Shown piece by piece: positions 5,443 to 10,897 of a stretch of DNA of 10,897 nt. Both the position numbers and the translations under genes were made by a program. The notes beneath the pieces are model-generated. The model was not told where the DNA came from and ran no database searches. It saw nothing but the letters and a program-made list of their open reading frames with translations. The stretch's first letter is position 1; each line of letters starts with the position of its first letter. The stretch lies in contig DDTN01000025.1 of assembly GCA_002344355.1 (NCBI GenBank), positions 1 through 10,897 on the forward strand, written 5' to 3'. Source of the stretch: Proteobacteria bacterium UBA2363 (lineage in GTDB: Bacteria > Pseudomonadota > Gammaproteobacteria > Xanthomonadales > UBA2363).

Positions 5443-6024
5443 ATGACTGGCGCGGCAAGGGGCGAGCGGCTGCCGGAGTGGCAGGTGGCGACGTGGTTCA
5501 ACACCGACACGGCGCCGACCCTGGCCGGGCTGCGCGGCAAGGTGGTGGTGGTCGAGGCCTTCCAGATGCTGTGCCCGGGCTGCGTCAGCCATGGCCTGCC
5601 GCAGGCGCAGCGCGTGCGCGTGGCGTTCGCGCCCGAGCGGGTCGCGGTGATCGGCCTGCACAGCGTCTTCGAGCACCACGCGGCGATGACGCCGGTGGCG
5701 CTGGCGGCCTTCCTGCACGAATACCGCATCGACTTCCCGGTGGCGGTCGACGCCCACGACGGCGACGACCCGCGCCCGGCGACCTTCCGCGCCTGGCACC
5801 TGGCCGGCACGCCCAGCCTGCTGGTGCTGGACGCCGAGGGCCGACTGCGCCTGCGCGCCTTCGGCCAGGTGGACGACCTGCGTCTGGGGGCGCTGCTGGG
5901 CGGGCTGCTTGCCGAAGCGGGGGCGAGCGGGCCAGGGCAAGCCGGCGGTGGACCGGGCCAGGGTGCCGCGCCGGCCGCTGGCAGCGACTGCAGCGAAATG
6001 GCTTGCCCAAGGCCGTCTGACTGA
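5443..6024 (+). CDS. Thioredoxin-fold redoxin (TlpA/AhpC-TSA-like) with CPGC active site
   Basis: 193 residues without signal peptide or membrane anchor, so probably cytoplasmic. The fold runs from about residue 10 to 158: LRGKVVVVEAF strand, active site C44-P-G-C47, and cis-proline in AGTPSLLVLD (P124). The active site reads MLCPGC, unlike the WCGPC of thioredoxin or WCPPC of many TlpA proteins. A Gly/Pro/Ala-rich tail (about 161-181) ends with two more cysteines, C183 and C188, which could form an extra disulphide or resolving pair. The role is thiol-disulphide exchange; a likely substrate is the AhpD-like protein encoded upstream (inference from proximity). The perfect ribosome binding site suggests strong translation. 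hipB follows after 65 bp with its own promoter. Confidence 0.88.
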   Translation: MTGAARGERLPEWQVATWFNTDTAPTLAGLRGKVVVVEAFQMLCPGCVSHGLPQAQRVRVAFAPERVAVIGLHSVFEHHAAMTPVALAAFLHEYRIDFPVAVDAHDGDDPRPATFRAWHLAGTPSLLVLDAEGRLRLRAFGQVDDLRLGALLGGLLAEAGASGPGQAGGGPGQGAAPAAGSDCSEMACPRPSD

Positions 6025-6040
6025 ACGAGACTGCCGCGAG

Positions 6041-6091
6041 ATGCAAAATTAACTTGCATTTCCGGGCGGATGTCGTAATTTAATTTGGCAT
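6041..6091 (+). promoter_or_regulatory. hipBA promoter with overlapping operator
   Basis: A perfect inverted repeat ATGCAA-N7-TTGCAT (6041-6046, 6054-6059) overlaps a -35-like TTGCAT. TAATTT (6076-6081) lies 16 bases downstream as -10. Transcription would start near 6088, two bases before the hipB ATG, and no ribosome binding site is present, so the mRNA is probably leaderless. AATTTAATTTGGCAT (6077-6091) resembles the right part of the first site and may be a second HipB contact. HipB binding here would block RNA polymerase and give autorepression. Confidence 0.6.
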
Positions 6092-6410
6092 GGCCAAGCG
6101 GACGCCTCCCACCCACCCGCGCGCCCGGCGCCAGATCGAAGCGCTGGGGCAGCGCCTGCGTGCCGCCCGGCTGCGGCGGGCGATGACCCAGGAGGTCATG
6201 GCCGAACGCGTCGGCGTCAGCGTGCCTACCCTCGCCAAACTGGAGAACGGCGAGCCGTCGACCAGTCTGGCCACCCTGCTCCGGGTTCTGGCCGTGCTCG
6301 GACTGGCGGACGACATCGACCGGATCGCCGTGCAGGACACGGTCGGCCGCGAGCTGCAGGACAACGCGCTCAGGCGGCCCACTGCGCGGCCACGACGTGA
6401 CCCGCCGTGA
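6090..6410 (+). CDS. hipB: HipB-type antitoxin, XRE-family helix-turn-helix
   Basis: 106 residues. The XRE helix-turn-helix covers about 18-72. The DNA-recognition unit is at 33-52 (TQEVMAERVGVSVPTLAKLE) followed by the typical ENGEPSTSLATLLRVLAVLGL. A flexible basic tail (about 95-106, RRPTARPRRD) ends the protein; in E. coli the HipB C-terminus is a degradation signal. It should bind the operator upstream as a dimer and hold HipA inactive. ATG at 6090 without a ribosome binding site fits a leaderless transcript. The stop shares GTGA with the hipA start, so translation is coupled. Slightly longer than E. coli HipB (88 residues). Confidence 0.92.
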   Translation: MAKRTPPTHPRARRQIEALGQRLRAARLRRAMTQEVMAERVGVSVPTLAKLENGEPSTSLATLLRVLAVLGLADDIDRIAVQDTVGRELQDNALRRPTARPRRDPP

Positions 6411-7663
6411 ACCTGCTGGAGGTCTGGCTCGACGACGAGTCGCTGGGCGGCATGGCGCGTGTCGGCCACCTGTCGAAGACCGCCAGCAGGCGCGGGGATA
6501 CCGTGGGCTTCGAGTACGACCCCGAGTGGCTGGCCGGCAAGGGGCCGATGGCAACCTTTGCGCTCGATCACGAGCTCATGCTGGCGAGCGGGACACAGTT
6601 CGCCAGGGCGGGCGCGGGCGCGCTGTCGGGCGCCTTCCAGGACACTTCGCCGGATCGCTGGGGCCAGCGCCTGATGGACCGCCGGGAGGCGATCGAGGCG
6701 CGGGAACAGGAACGCAGGGTGCGCAGCCTGCGCGCCTGGGACTACCTGACCGGCGTTCACGACGAAACCCGCATGGGCGCCCTGCGCCTGCGGGACCCCG
6801 ACTCGGGGCGTTTCGTGGACGAGGGCATGCGCAGTGCCCCGCCGATCACCGAGCTCAGGGAACTCGAGGCCATCGCCGCGCAGCTCGAACGCGGCGATGC
6901 CGACCTGTCCGACGAGCGGGTCCGCTGGCTGCGGCAGATCCTCGCGCCGGGGGCGTCCCTCGGCGGCGCCCGGCCGAAGGCCAGCTTCCGGGATGAAGCT
7001 GGCCGGTTGTGGCTGGCCAAGTTCCCGTCGGGAGACGACAACGTCGACGTCGGCCTTTGGGAGTTCCTTGCCTACCGGCTGGCGCTGGGTGCCGGCATCG
7101 AGATGCCGGAGGCACGCCTGATGCGGTTCTCCGAACGCGGGCACACCTACACGGTGAAGCGCTTCGACCGCACGCGGAACTCGCGCCGCGTGTTCTCCTC
7201 GGCGATGACCCGCCTGGATGCGACGCACAGCGAGGGCCACAGCTACCTCGACCTGGTGCAGGCCATCGAGACCGAAGGCGCGTCGACGCACATCGCGCAT
7301 GACCTCGAACAACTGTTCCGCCGCGTCCTGTTCAACATCCTCATCGGCAACCGCGACGACCACCTTCGCAACCATGGTTTCCTGCGGACGGGCGACGGCT
7401 GGCGGCTGTCCCCCGCGTTCGATGTCAACCCGAACCTCGACAAGGACCACCACGTGCTGGCGATCGACGGCGACGATGCCTCGCCGGACTCGGGCCTGCT
7501 TCTGGCAACCGCCGACTTCTACCGCCTGACCGGCAAGGTCGCGGCGGCGCTGGCGTCGCAGGTGCGCACCGCGGTGGGCGACTGGCAGCGGCAGGCCCGC
7601 GCGCTGGGCGCTTCGCCGAGGGAGATGGCGTTGATGCAGGCGATCATCGATCCGGACCGGTAG
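6407..7663 (+). CDS. hipA: HipA-family serine/threonine kinase toxin
   Basis: 418 residues, within the usual HipA length. An N-terminal HipA-N1-like subdomain (1-100) is followed by the kinase: glycine-rich loop with Ser, GASLGGARPKASF (182-194); ATP-binding Lys205 in LWLAKFPS; catalytic loop GNRDDHLRN (314-322) with D317 and Mg-binding N322; and the FDV motif with D339. All key residues are present, so the kinase should be active. S184 sits where E. coli HipA autophosphorylates (Ser150). Known HipA phosphorylates glutamyl-tRNA synthetase and causes growth arrest or persistence; the target of this relative may differ. Start is GTG in the GTGA overlap with hipB, which keeps toxin translation below that of the antitoxin. 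Confidence 0.95.
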   Translation: MNLLEVWLDDESLGGMARVGHLSKTASRRGDTVGFEYDPEWLAGKGPMATFALDHELMLASGTQFARAGAGALSGAFQDTSPDRWGQRLMDRREAIEAREQERRVRSLRAWDYLTGVHDETRMGALRLRDPDSGRFVDEGMRSAPPITELRELEAIAAQLERGDADLSDERVRWLRQILAPGASLGGARPKASFRDEAGRLWLAKFPSGDDNVDVGLWEFLAYRLALGAGIEMPEARLMRFSERGHTYTVKRFDRTRNSRRVFSSAMTRLDATHSEGHSYLDLVQAIETEGASTHIAHDLEQLFRRVLFNILIGNRDDHLRNHGFLRTGDGWRLSPAFDVNPNLDKDHHVLAIDGDDASPDSGLLLATADFYRLTGKVAAALASQVRTAVGDWQRQARALGASPREMALMQAIIDPDR

Positions 7664-7742
7664 CCGGGAGCAGACGCTGGCGCGGATTGGGGACAGGCGA
7701 CGCCCACCGGCGGATCTGCACTGTCCGCGCCAACAGCTTGCT

Positions 7743-7769
7743 GAAAAGCGACCGTCCTGGTCGTTTTTC
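7743..7769 (+). terminator. Bidirectional terminator-like hairpin after hipA
   Basis: GAAAAGCGACC (7743-7753) pairs with GGTCGTTTTTC (7759-7769): 11 bp with one G-T pair and a 5-base loop. The T5 run at the 3' side serves the plus strand, and T4 on the other strand serves the operon reading leftwards. It lies 80 bp after the hipA stop. Confidence 0.6.
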
Positions 7770-7774
7770 AAGTC

Positions 7775-7801
7775 GCCCGTCCGGCGCAGGTCCGGACGGG
7801 C
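7775..7801. repeat. Perfect 10-bp inverted repeat
   Basis: GCCCGTCCGG (7775-7784) and CCGGACGGGC (7792-7801), 7-base loop. GC-rich, no T-run; may reinforce termination between the convergent operons. Confidence 0.6.
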
Positions 7802-7840
7802 TCCCGTCGAATCAACTGCTTGCGCTCTTGTTTCGCCGAA

Positions 7841-7856
7841 CGGCCATCCATGGCCG
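7841..7856. repeat. Perfect 7-bp inverted repeat with 2-base loop
   Basis: CGGCCAT (7841-7847) and ATGGCCG (7850-7856). Third of the four hairpins in this intergenic region; the tight loop makes it more likely a DNA palindrome than an RNA hairpin. Confidence 0.5.
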
Positions 7857-7862
7857 CCGTCA

Positions 7863-7886
7863 GCAGGCTGTCTTTCAACAGCCTGC
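7863..7886. repeat. Perfect 9-bp inverted repeat
   Basis: GCAGGCTGT (7863-7871) and ACAGCCTGC (7878-7886), loop CTTTCA. It lies 86 bp beyond the last gene of the sigma-factor operon and could stop its transcripts, although no T-run follows. Confidence 0.6.
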
Positions 7887-7971
7887 CAACTGCGGGCGAA
7901 CTTGCACGACGCAGAAGGCACCCGCCAGCAGTCCACGCCCGAGACAACCGGCAGGCGCGTTCCAGACCGAT

Positions 7972-8295
7972 CTAGCCTTCTTCGAGCGCCCAGGCGCAGC
8001 CCAGCACCGAGACGACCAGCAGCAGCACGCCGGTCGCGACCGTGACCGGGCCGACAGCGCCGGCCAGCCATTCGCGGGCGATGTCCTGCCAGGCCTGCGC
8101 GGGCAGCACGGCAAGCCAGGCCAGCAGGCCGCCGGCCAGGGCCGCGGCCGGCAGCAGCCAGGGGCGCTGGCGGCGCCGCGGTGGCAGGGCGCGCATCACC
8201 CGCGCCGAGAAGCCGTCGTCCGCCAGCTCGCCCGGGAAGCCCTTGCGCAGCAGCGCGTCCAGCGCGCGGTCGGTGAGTTCGTCCGGTTCATTCAT
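7972..8295 (-). CDS. Putative anti-sigma factor, short two-TM protein
   Basis: 107 residues. A charged cytoplasmic N-terminus (1-45) with GFSARVMRALPPRRR is followed by two membrane segments (about 46-66 and 79-103) and a short EEG end. The size and the FSARVMRALP pattern resemble small proteins encoded next to ECF sigma factors (DUF5056-like). There is no H-x3-C-x2-C zinc anti-sigma motif. Its ATG overlaps the end of the sigma gene by 8 bp, so both are made together, as is usual for sigma/anti-sigma pairs. The role is inferred from position and topology: hold the sigma factor at the inner membrane until a signal arrives. Last gene of the operon. Confidence 0.75.
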   Translation of the reverse strand: MNEPDELTDRALDALLRKGFPGELADDGFSARVMRALPPRRRQRPWLLPAAALAGGLLAWLAVLPAQAWQDIAREWLAGAVGPVTVATGVLLLVVSVLGCAWALEEG

Positions 8296-8866
8296 CGTTG
8301 CTGTCTCCCGGTGCCCAGTCCTTGAGCAGCGTGCGCAGGCGGGCCTTGCCGCGCGCCACGTGCGTCTTCACGGTGCCCAGTGGCATGTCCAGCACCTCGG
8401 CGGCTTCCTCGTGGGTGAAATCCAGTTGCACGCAGTACAGCAGCGCCGCGCGCTGGTTGGCCGACAGGCGGCGCAGGGCGGCGTCCAGGTCGAGGCCGGC
8501 CTCGGGGCCACCGCGGTCTGCGGCCGGGGCCCCGTCCTCGTCCAGCCCGGGCGCCTGCCCTGCCCGCCCGGCGCGGCTGCGCAGGTGCTGCAGGAAACGG
8601 GCGTGGGCGATGCGGTGCAGCCAGGTGGCGAATAGCGATTCGCCGCGGAACTGCGCCAGCTTGCGCCAGGCCAGGACGAAGCTGTCCTGCGCGAGGTCGT
8701 CGGCCAGCGCCGGGTCGTCGCCCAGCAGGCGGCGCAGTTGCGCGCGCACCCGGCCCTGGTGCCGGCGCACCAGGGCCTCGAAGGCGCGCGCGCCGTCGTC
8801 CTGCAGGGCCCGGTCGACCAGGGCGCGGTCGATGCGCGCCTGCGCATCGCGGTCATCCGTGGCCAC
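8288..8866 (-). CDS. ECF-type RNA polymerase sigma factor
   Basis: 192 residues. Region 2 (about 30-96) has DDLAQDSFVLAWRKLAQFRG and WLHRIAHARFLQHLR, which bind core polymerase and the -10 element. A Gly/Asp/Ala-rich linker (97-125) leads to region 4 (126-184) with helix-turn-helix FTHEEAAEVLDMPLGTVKTH, which reads the -35 element. No extra domains. It directs polymerase to a small regulon; the serine hydrolase operon itself is a candidate target. Start is GTG at 8866, overlapping the preceding membrane gene by 14 bp without a clear ribosome binding site, so translation is coupled. The 3' end overlaps the anti-sigma gene by 8 bp. Confidence 0.93.
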   Translation of the reverse strand: MATDDRDAQARIDRALVDRALQDDGARAFEALVRRHQGRVRAQLRRLLGDDPALADDLAQDSFVLAWRKLAQFRGESLFATWLHRIAHARFLQHLRSRAGRAGQAPGLDEDGAPAADRGGPEAGLDLDAALRRLSANQRAALLYCVQLDFTHEEAAEVLDMPLGTVKTHVARGKARLRTLLKDWAPGDSNDE

Positions 8867-9230
8867 GACCGCGCCGGGTCAGGATCCAGTTGCCGAGGTA
8901 ACCCAGGCCCAGCGCGACCGGCAGGATGCCCAGGCCCCACAGCTCGGCCAGGCGATGGCCGGCGTGGTAGTCCAGGGGCAGGGCCAGCAGGGTGAGGCTC
9001 AGGCCGATGCCGCCGGCCAGCAGCACCAGGGCGCGGCGGCGGTCGCAGTGCTGCGGGGTCGCCTCGCCGGGAAGGGTCGCCGGCAGCGGCACGCCGGCCT
9101 CGGCCAGTTGCAGCAGCAGGCGGTAGCGCATCTCGGCGCGGCTGCGCCGATGGCGCAGCACCAGGGCGGTGATCAGGATCGGCGGCAGCACCAGCGCCAG
9201 CGGGATGATGAGGACCGGAAGGGTTTCCAT
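8853..9230 (-). CDS. DUF6249-like inner-membrane protein
   Basis: 125 residues. One membrane segment lies near the N-terminus (about 5-25) and is followed by RHRRSRAEMRYRLLLQLAEAG, an amphipathic cytoplasmic stretch. Two more segments follow at about 66-86 and 96-117, and a basic tail RRGRGHG ends the protein. The pattern matches the DUF6249 type often encoded beside ECF sigma factors, though the family name is recalled rather than checked. Its function is unknown; it may sense membrane state or help the anti-sigma factor. ATG follows the serine hydrolase stop after 13 bp, with GGAGC in between. The longer frame upstream is antisense-like and not used. Confidence 0.75.
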   Translation of the reverse strand: METLPVLIIPLALVLPPILITALVLRHRRSRAEMRYRLLLQLAEAGVPLPATLPGEATPQHCDRRRALVLLAGGIGLSLTLLALPLDYHAGHRLAELWGLGILPVALGLGYLGNWILTRRGRGHG

Positions 9231-9243
9231 GGCGCCTGCTCCG

Positions 9244-10731
9244 TCAGGGGGTTTCGGTTCCGAACAGCGCGGCCTCGACCTGGGCCTGCAGCCATTCGCG
9301 CATCGGTTCCGCGGCGTGGTCCTGGTTGGCCAGGACCACGATCGCCAGGCCGTGGTCGGGATAATGCAGGAACTCGGCGGAGATGCCCGGCGCGCCGCCG
9401 TTGTGGCCGACGAAGCGCCGCCCCGGCCGGTCGCCGACGCTGAACAGGTAGCCGTAGCCCATGGGTCCGGTCTGGACATGGGCCTGCCAGAGCGTCTCCA
9501 GCTTTTCGCGCGGCAGCAGGCGGCCGTCCGCCAGCGCCTTCGAGAAGGCGTGCAGGTCGCGCGCCGAGGCATAGCCGCCGCCGGCCGCCGAGCCGCGCAG
9601 GCTGAGCCCGGCGCGGTGGTCGCGCCAGGTGCCGTCCTGGTCGCGCGTGTAGCCCACCGCGAAGCCGGCCTCGGTGTCGTCGCGCCGGTAGTGGTCGGCG
9701 TGCGTCATGCCGGCCGGCGTGTAGATGTGCTCGCGGATGTACTGGTAGTAGTCGCTGCCGCCCAGCGCCTCGATGACCAGGCCCAGGATGACCGGCCCGC
9801 CGTTGCTGTACTCCAGGCCCTGGCCGGGTTCGAACAGCAGGGGCTGGTCGACGAAGGTGTCCAGGAAGGCCTGGTGGCTGTCCAGCGCGTGCAGGCGCGC
9901 GTCGTGGGCCGCGTTCCAGTAGGAGCCGACACCGGAGGTGTGGGTGAGCAGCTGGTGGATGGTGGCCTTGTCGCGGACGGTCGCGTTGGGGAACTCCGGC
10001 AGGTGGCGGCCGACGGTGTCCTGCCAGTCCAGCTTGCCGGACGCCTGCAACTGGGCGATGGCGAGGGCGGTGAACATCTTGTTGATCGAGCCCAGGTTGA
10101 TCGGCGTGTCCAGGGTGTTGGCGCGACCGGTCGCGCGGTCCGCCAGGCCGACCGCGCGCTCGTAGATCACCTCCTCGCCGCGGGCCACCAGCACCGCGCC
10201 CGAGAAGCGGCCGGCGGCGGCCTCGGCGGCCAGCCGCGCGTCGATCACACCGGGCAACTCCGCCGGGCCGACCGCCTCGACCCTGGGCGGCAGCGGTCGC
10301 AGGGAGAAGCGCTCGATCCGCTGCGGATCCGTGTCGGTCAGTTCCAGCGCCAGCGCCACGCGGCGGCCGCTGGCCAGGGTGTAGTGCAGCTCGCCGGCCC
10401 GGGGCTGGTCCTCGCCGACCCGCTCGGGGGGCGGCAGGGTGGCCAGTTCCGGCGCCAGCGACTCGGCGAGCATCGCGAAGGTCTCCAGCAGCCTGTCGTC
10501 GCCGTTGCGCGCACGGATGCCTGCGCTGAAGTGGCGTTCCAGCAGGGCCGGACGCGCCGGTGCGTCGGCGGCCACGGTCTGCCAGAAGTGGCCGGCCTGG
10601 GCCAGCACCGGGTGCGCATCGCCGCCTTCGGCGGTGTCGGCGTCCGGTGTGCCGGCGGCGTTCGCCAGGCCCGCGGCCAGGGCCAGGACGAAGGCGATCA
10701 GGCCGCCCCGGGTTGGTGTTCTCGCATGCAT
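9244..10731 (-). CDS. Secreted serine hydrolase of the class C beta-lactamase/DD-peptidase fold
   Basis: 495 residues. A signal peptide (1-25: basic HARTPTRGG, hydrophobic core, ANA end) sends it to the periplasm. An N-terminal domain of about 110 residues (41-150, starting VLAQAGHFWQTV) is not recognised. The beta-lactamase-like domain (about 155-490) has all three motifs: S215-I-N-K218 (SxxK), Y308-S-N310 (YxN) and H443-N-G445 (HxG in place of KTG). Typical activities are esterase, D-aminopeptidase or DD-peptidase; a resistance role is not implied. AGGAG stands 7 bases before the ATG. It is the first gene of a four-gene operon with a membrane protein, sigma and anti-sigma factor. Confidence 0.92.
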   Translation of the reverse strand: MHARTPTRGGLIAFVLALAAGLANAAGTPDADTAEGGDAHPVLAQAGHFWQTVAADAPARPALLERHFSAGIRARNGDDRLLETFAMLAESLAPELATLPPPERVGEDQPRAGELHYTLASGRRVALALELTDTDPQRIERFSLRPLPPRVEAVGPAELPGVIDARLAAEAAAGRFSGAVLVARGEEVIYERAVGLADRATGRANTLDTPINLGSINKMFTALAIAQLQASGKLDWQDTVGRHLPEFPNATVRDKATIHQLLTHTSGVGSYWNAAHDARLHALDSHQAFLDTFVDQPLLFEPGQGLEYSNGGPVILGLVIEALGGSDYYQYIREHIYTPAGMTHADHYRRDDTEAGFAVGYTRDQDGTWRDHRAGLSLRGSAAGGGYASARDLHAFSKALADGRLLPREKLETLWQAHVQTGPMGYGYLFSVGDRPGRRFVGHNGGAPGISAEFLHYPDHGLAIVVLANQDHAAEPMREWLQAQVEAALFGTETP

Positions 10732-10738
10732 CCTGCAA

Positions 10739-10743
10739 CTCCT
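10739..10743 (-). promoter_or_regulatory. Ribosome binding site of the serine hydrolase gene
   Basis: AGGAG on the minus strand, seven bases before the ATG at 10731. It decides for this start against a GTG at 10809, which would add 26 residues before the signal peptide. Confidence 0.85.
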
Positions 10744-10869
10744 GTCTTGCGCTGGCGGATCGCAGCGCTTCGGAGGCTTGGATGCGGGCAGGCGGGCATC
10801 TGGATTCACCCCGGTGTGGGTGATGATCGTGGCCGCGCCGTGCCGGGGTTCCGGCCGCGCGCCGACCGG
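10744..10869 (-). promoter_or_regulatory. Upstream region of the serine hydrolase operon
   Basis: Gene-free leader with the inverted repeat CACCC (10807-10811) and GGGTG (10818-10822), spacer 6. On the minus strand a GGAACC lies upstream of CACGATC with about 16 bases between, loosely like an ECF -35/-10 pair. That would fit self-control by the operon's own sigma factor, but the match is weak. Confidence 0.25.
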
Positions 10870-10897
10870 CCGCGCTGGCCGGGGCGGCCCTCTCCCC
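10870..10897. repeat. Start of a further copy of the CCCTCTCCCC repeat
   Basis: CCGCGCTGG, then CCGGGGCGGCCCTCTCCCC, matches the opening of the tandem repeats at 4934 and 5072. The copy is cut by the window edge. Confidence 0.75.

Larger units (their letters stand above)
7664..7971. other. Gene-free region between hipA and the sigma-factor operon with four hairpins
   Basis: Two operons converge here. Four strong inverted repeats follow each other within ~145 bp: 7743-7769, 7775-7801, 7841-7856 and 7863-7886. The outer ends are related in inverse orientation (CAGCTTGCTGAAAAGC at the left, CAGGCTGTTGAAAGAC on the minus strand at the right, 11 of 16 bases alike). That suggests a degenerate terminal-inverted-repeat element or a structured RNA. 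No reading frame with coding character. Confidence 0.6.

Noticed and set aside
10732..10809. Upstream GTG start of the serine hydrolase
   Set aside because: It would bury the signal peptide 26 residues inside the protein; the AGGAG-led ATG at 10731 fits better.

Overview
The window looks like a chromosomal segment of a high-GC gammaproteobacterium, most likely of the Xanthomonadaceae (Lysobacter, Luteimonas or a relative). This rests on the strong G/C third-position bias, the gene families present and the intergenic CCCTCTCCCC-type repeats; it is an inference, not a database match. The first ~2.46 kb is visibly lower in GC and differs in codon use from the rest.

Region 1 (1-2464, minus strand) is a gene-cassette array of integron type. 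Four short genes point the same way, and three attC recombination sites (1696-1801, 960-1019, 335-424) each begin at the stop codon of the gene before them. All three have the same hairpin design with extrahelical C and A bases. The cassettes encode a TIR-domain protein with a C-terminal SH3-like domain, a 225-residue protein of unknown function, a HEPN-like protein with an R-x4-H motif, and a small unknown protein. No integron integrase is visible, so the array looks like a CALIN (attC cluster lacking an integrase) or the integrase lies outside the window. TIR and HEPN domains are typical of NAD-depleting and RNA-cleaving defence or abortive-infection effectors, so this is probably a small defence-type cassette set.

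Region 2 (2465-6024) starts with a gene-free junction holding a stem-loop. It then carries a PmtA-like SAM methyltransferase (+), a convergent and overlapping AraC-type regulator (-), and, divergent from that, an AhpD/carboxymuconolactone decarboxylase-like protein with a CxxC site (+). Next come three tandem ~140-bp GC-rich repeat copies and a thioredoxin-fold redoxin with a CPGC site (+). The AhpD-like protein and the redoxin could form a thiol-dependent peroxide or electrophile detoxification pair under control of the AraC regulator.

Region 3 (6025-7971) is a HipB/HipA toxin-antitoxin module. Its genes overlap by four bases, its AT-rich promoter contains a perfect inverted repeat, and the hipB mRNA is probably leaderless. 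A ~300-bp gene-free stretch with four strong hairpins follows.

Region 4 (7972-10897, minus strand) is a compact operon: secreted serine hydrolase (class C beta-lactamase fold), a DUF6249-like membrane protein, an ECF sigma factor and a short two-TM putative anti-sigma factor. The last three genes overlap one another. The right edge of the window enters another copy of the CCCTCTCCCC repeat.
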